Position numbers and translations under genes: made by a program
In this document: one piece after another, positions 59,256 through 64,000 of the stretch
Layout: every line of letters starts with the position of its first letter
How positions within the stretch are numbered: position 1 is the first letter of the stretch
The notes under the pieces: model-generated
Told to the model about the DNA's origin: nothing
The model's database searches: none
What the model saw: the letters and a program-made list of their open reading frames with translations, nothing else
Assembly (NCBI RefSeq): GCF_026210795.1
Contig: NC_089440.1
Span: forward strand, 2,294,001-2,358,000
DNA: 64,000 bases
Direction: 5' to 3'
DNA from: Rhizophagus irregularis
Taxonomy: Eukaryota > Glomeromycota > Glomeromycetes > Glomerales > Glomeraceae

Positions 59256-59367
59256 GGAACCACCTCGTCTCCCAATTAATGAAACCTTAAGTCAGAGGAG
59301 GCTAGCCTATCAGGTACAAGTACCCTACAACTTCATCCCTAAGTAGTCAAAAATCTTGGGTGGTTCC
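59256..59367. ncRNA. Structured GC-rich island closed by a 9-bp stem
   Basis: GGAACCACC (59256-59264) pairs with GGTGGTTCC (59359-59367), enclosing ~95 bases of balanced composition in AT-rich surroundings (ctcgtctccc, gtcagaggaggctagc, caggtacaagtacc). It resembles a small structured RNA or SINE core, but has no clear A/B boxes, so strand and class are unknown. Confidence 0.35.
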
Positions 59368-61526
59368 AGATCACAGCGTACTACATGATTAGTCTTTGGA
59401 CATGTTGGGATTTGATAAGTGAGAGAAAAAATAACTCCAGCGTCAGCGTTTGTAAAGAATAATAAAATAATATTTTTAAGTTAGTTCTTTCTTTAAATTT
59501 TTGAAAAAATTTTGTTTCTTAAAATCATAATATTGTAAAAAAATGCTGGTTGCTACAACTGACGGACAACGACAAATTGTCAGGCTACCTCCGGACAAAG
59601 TAATTGGAAGGCAGAAAATGTCATAAAATATCCAGCCCTATTTCATAACATTTTCCTCCAGGCTAAAGCAAATATTACAAAAGAAATTGTAAATATATTT
59701 AACAAGCAATAGATACATGGCCGTTGAAAAATATATTTACACTTCATATTGTAATACCACAGTTTAACAAAGAAAGACAAGAAATTGCAAATATATTTAA
59801 CAAGCAATAGATACATGGCCGTTGAAAAATATATTCACACTTATACCACAAAAAAAGACTCAAACCACAACATATTGTAAAGAAAAATATGAAAAATACG
59901 TGTATATCCTATTTTCATACCTTGCTTAATAGCTCTACTATTATTTAAAAGCAGCTTTTCTCTTTTTTGTATGTGGGTAGTTGCGTACATTTTTTCTTTT
60001 CTTTTATTCTCTTCTTTCGTATGTGAGTGGTAAGTACATTTCGTGAATAGATATGTCTTACTATGTTGAATATATAAACTAAAGTAGTAAAGTATTGTTA
60101 ATATTGTAAAAGATAATTAAAGTATACTTAAATAAAAGAGAAAAGAAGTGACAAACAAAAATACTGTAAAGAAAAGTATAGTATTTTTAATAAGAAAGAA
60201 AAGTGTATCTTTGAAAATAAACAAAAAAAATCACGCATTAGTAAACACAAATTTTATCTATTTTTAGATATCATATGCATATAATCAAAATGATCTTAAT
60301 TGGTTTATATTATTACATTATGCATAAAGATCAATGTGATTTTATTGGTTAATTTTAACCTTACAATAAAACTAAAAAATATTTAACTGATCATTACACA
60401 TACACATATTTTTATTTATCAATTTATTTGAAACATGTTAATAATATCTAAATAAAAAATTCTATAAATAAAAAATATAGAGTTAATATTTTTGTTATAG
60501 CAATAATTGTAATTATATATTTTTGCTATTCATCAATTGTAAAACAAAGCAATTATATTTAAGAGGTATTTTTCTTTAAAAAAAATGTAATATTTTAAGT
60601 CATATTCCTTAATTATATTGCAATTATACCTATATTAGTATATCGGTATATGAATATCAGTATATTAAATATCGCTATGTCAACTGAAGACAATACGAAT
60701 TTCATGTGTAGTTAATTTTATAAGTTTGTTAACAATCATTTGTCTAATTGTTCGATACTATTCTAAAATGGCGTAAATTAAAATCGAATTAAGTTCCAGT
60801 ATAATGATATATTTGACCAGTTATATCAAATGAAAGAATTCATATGTGCTGCATGTGATGGGATGTACATGTTGACTAATTAGACTAACTAATTTTAGTT
60901 TCAGGTTTAAACTATTAAGAAATGTTTCAGTCAACTATGTTTCACGCTTTTTATCGTTTGTATAATTTATTGTAAAATACGTATTCAATCCAGAATTAAT
61001 CTATAAATTAAATTTTCTATTTAACAATTAAAATAATGCAAAAGTAATAATAAAAAAAGCAATGAAGTGAAATTTCAATTCTTTATCTAAAATATGAATA
61101 AATTTAATTATTCGCCAATCAACCCTTCTATAATTCTTTAATATTCTTTAATAAGTACAGCTAAATTAAATGAATCATAATTTTAATAATAAAAATTTAG
61201 AATAAAAAAAAAAAATAAATAAATAAAAATTAAATTAAAAAAGTTTATAAAATAATAAAATATAATGATTAAGTTGCATGGGAGGAAATAATCGTCCCCA
61301 AGAACATAAAATGATTACTCCTATTACTTTAGACTTAATCAAAAATTCTTTTTAGACTGTTCTTTTATTTTGTGACTAAGTAAATTACTTTATCAAATTT
61401 CAATTCAGGAGTCAAAGTACCTACCATGAATTACTTGAAAAATAATTCAGAAATTTACCCTATCAAACATAAACAGCAAAACAATCTTCAAAGAAAATTT
61501 CGTATTTCTAATTTTATTTATGATTT
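59368..61526. other. Intergenic DNA downstream of the dioxygenase gene
   Basis: No gene supported. Contains the 98-bp duplication listed separately and long A/T runs. Confidence 0.5.
59683..59845. repeat. Tandem duplication, period 98 bp
   Basis: gaaattg(t/c)aaatatattt followed by aacaagcaatagatacatgg and ccgttgaaaaatatatt starts at 59683 and again at 59781. The copies are almost identical, so the duplication is recent. Confidence 0.9.
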
Positions 61527-63513
61527 CTATTCCAAAAGATCTTCATGTCTTAAACCTCTTCGTCCTTTTATCAAATCTAAAATAATTTACAAATTAGATA
61601 TTTATTTATTTAAAAAAAAAACAAACAATAAAAATATATATTTACCATCTTTGTATCTTCTTTTATCTGTTGAATTTTCTGATGATTCCTCCTTAATTTG
61701 AAATTGTTGTGCTTTTTTAAGTAAAATTCGTTTTGGATTATGACCTTGAGAATTATAAAGATCTTGTATTTTAATGATTGTATCATTATCATTATTTTTA
61801 TGAAAATCCTCAAATTTTTTAGATAAAAAATTCACATGCACAAAATAAACTATACTGAATCTTATCCCTCTAATAATCGGAAGGTTGCCATGTAATAGCA
61901 AATAAGAAGGAAATGCAACAATTTGTCCTGGTTTTAATTTTACCAGGATTTGAAGTTGAGGAAAACATAATTCGCCTCCCTCAAAATCTCCCAAAGCTAC
62001 CAAAAAACAAAATCCATTTGGATCATCATTACTATCCCAATGGTAATTACTGATTACGTTAAAATTAATAGCTATTGTGGGAAAAATTCCAAAAGTTCTC
62101 GGTACAAATGGTCCCATTGTTAACTTGCTTAGTTTTGTATAATAATGTTCATAATATTTGTTAACAAATCTATTTACACTATTTGATATTGGTTGTAGTG
62201 CAAAAAGTAGATCGTTAACACAATTCTGATGATCAATATTATGAGAGCTAGCAGTATCAGAAGTAGTATATGGAAGATCACCATAACTAATGAAAGCTCC
62301 AAATCGTTCAGCAAGATTTTTCCAAAAATTTCTACTTCGATGGATTGGATTGTCCAACATATGAAAATAATAACTATTTATGGCTTTGGTTGCTTCAATG
62401 ACAGCATTAAAATCATCAAGTTCATCCAGATGAACCAAAGTTTTACCACAACCATCAACAATACATTCAGAATTTGTTACATAACGAAAGTTCTTAATAT
62501 TATTATCTTGTGCTGATACAATCATTTTTTTTTTATTTATAGTTGATTTTTTTTTCTCAATTTCTAAAATTTCTTTGGATATTTCCAAAACTTTAGAATT
62601 TCGAATTTCAGCAGCATGTGAAAGTCTCTTCCATTGTGATTTAAGATGTTGATGTACATCACTTTTACTAATTGGCTTTTTTAATTCCAACCATTGACCA
62701 AATTTAATCCACATATCATTATTATTGTTCATTAATTGATCATTAGTTGATTCAGTAATACTTTTAGCAAGATTATAAAATTCTAAGGGAATTTTAGGAA
62801 TTTCATTATTATTTTTAGATTGTCTTGATTCCCTTATTAAGCATTCAATTAATAAATCCATTACTGAAATATCTTTCATAATTGAAATTGTTGTTACATT
62901 AGAAGATATTCGGCAAAAAGCGCAAAGCGGAACACTTGACCATTCATTTTTCATATATCGAACTATATCTGAGGTACTTAAATCTCTGGAACCTCCTTGA
63001 GTTCGATGCTTAAATTATACAATATAGATTATTTTATTTATATTTTATATTTTATGACATATCAAAGATAATATATACCTGCAAAGGATTAAATACTATG
63101 TTTGTTTTTACTTCAACAGGCGAGAAGGAACTAACAGATGAGGAACTAACATCATCTTGAGTTTGTTGCTTAATTATAAATTAAAAAAAAAAATTTGTCT
63201 AGTTAAATTACTTATTTATATAAGTATTAGATCTAGTAGTATATAAATGGATCATCATCCTGATTCATTTATATATTAAACTAGATCAGTAAATCATCCA
63301 GTTTATAAATGATAATATCATATACCTCTATAAGATCAAAAGCTATTGTTTGAGAAGAAGAATTCGTATCTTGAACTTGCTGTTTAATTATAAAATTCTG
63401 ATATTAGATTATAGTGGAATTGTTTATATTTTTAGAAGTAAAATGAAAAGTACCATAGATGTCTTTTGTAATCGTTTCTTTGCATTGTATTTGGTATGTC
63501 TTGAACGTTTCAT
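61527..63513 (-). CDS. TET/JBP-like 2-oxoglutarate/Fe(II) dioxygenase, five exons
   Basis: Exons on the minus strand: 63513-63454, 63379-63326, 63168-63079, 63008-61646 and 61576-61527. Donors are GTAC/GTAT/GTAT/GTAA, acceptors ACAG/TAAG/TAAG/TTAG, and all phases agree, giving 538 residues ending HEDLLE. The fold shows the iron triad His391-x-Asp393 (NYHWDSNDDPNGF) and His441 (LLLHGN), with Arg451 (GIRFSIVYF) as the likely 2-oxoglutarate ligand. GDFEGGELCFP and LKPGQIVAFPS lie between. Fungal proteins with HxDSNDxPNG and GxFxGG belong to the TET/JBP superfamily, which oxidises methylated bases and is often carried by fungal transposons. The basic N-terminus (MKRSRHTKYNAKKRLQK) could be nuclear-targeting. 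Substrate is unproven. Upstream exons beyond 63513 are possible. Confidence 0.75.
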
Positions 63514-64000
63514 CTTTTTCTTAAAAGAAGCTAAGTAAGTCTAAAGTAAAGAATAAATCCAAAGAATAAAATCAAGATAACAATCCCAAAGAATAAAATC
63601 AAAAGACAAACTAAAGAATAAAATCAAGGTAAAATAAAATAAAGTTAATAAGGAACAGAACAAAGAAGTTAAAATAAATGAAAATAATAAATTTACATGT
63701 TTTAAAATCAACTGGAAGACTGAAATATCATAAAAAAAAAGAAACATTAAAAGAATAAAATGCAAGAAATAGAAGAATTGGAACGAAAAAAACTTACTGT
63801 GTGAACGTTCTTAATAAAAATAAATAAATATCGCCACCAGTCTAATAATGAGGTACTAGTCATACTCAATATGTCACTGATTTGCAATATTGATATCTAG
63901 GCTTGGCGCAGATCGGTTACATAAGAACACAGTATGAGATTATTCTAACCATATATCCTAATTTACATATTTATAAGTATACTTCTCATTTTCAAATGCC
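63514..64000. other. Upstream region of the dioxygenase gene
   Basis: AG-rich repeats of caaagaataaaatcaa (63555-63630) and otherwise no recognisable gene. A 74-codon minus-strand frame lies here, but its Phe/Leu/Ser composition comes from the repeat. Confidence 0.45.

Overview
The window looks like repeat-rich nuclear DNA of an early-diverging filamentous fungus, most likely an arbuscular mycorrhizal fungus (Glomeromycotina, Rhizophagus-like). This is an inference from the very AT-rich intergenic DNA, short GTA..AG introns, many decayed DNA-transposon and LINE genes, and protein families I associate with those genomes. No bacterial operon, CRISPR array or rRNA gene is visible.

Bases 1-18826: a head-to-tail array on the + strand. 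It holds the 3' end of one LINE, two nearly full-length APE/RT/RNase H LINEs (255-8251 and 9282-17552), and three copies of a ~1 kb SINE-like element with a tRNA-Leu-like head. Every junction carries the same 15 bp (ATAATCACCAAATAT). The array ends at a DNA-transposon terminus (outer end 18826).

Bases 18829-23816: DNA between two such termini. It includes a 50-bp minisatellite (about 19815-21115) inside an element with palindromic ends.

Bases 23817-37818: one TIR element with CAGTCAACTC ends and TA flanks. Without insertions it would be only about 0.8 kb. It is swollen by two nested arrays. The first (minus strand: SINE then LINE) sits at the same site, in the same orientation, as the left array. 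The second (+ strand: SINE then a LINE derivative) is flanked by a perfect 17-bp duplication. The LINE derivative keeps the LINE 3' end but carries an unrelated coding region in place of endonuclease, RT and RNase H.

Bases 37821-46000: a decayed DDE transposase, several foldback or TIR MITEs, and a LINE RNase H/zinc-finger fragment, in AT-rich DNA.

Bases 47158-64000: gene-bearing but still transposon-rich. There is a three-exon gene on the minus strand with an MLKL/HeLo-like helical N-terminus (47158-47964), a tRNA-like SINE, hAT and MULE transposase remnants, three non-autonomous elements with perfect 8-bp target duplications, a structured GC-rich island (59256-59367), and a five-exon TET/JBP-like 2-oxoglutarate/Fe(II) dioxygenase gene on the minus strand (61527-63513).

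Overall, a LINE, tRNA-derived partners and an ORF-bearing LINE derivative appear to insert repeatedly at the same sites, including one inside a DNA transposon end, and build tandem arrays. All LINE copies here are broken, so any activity must come from elsewhere in the genome.
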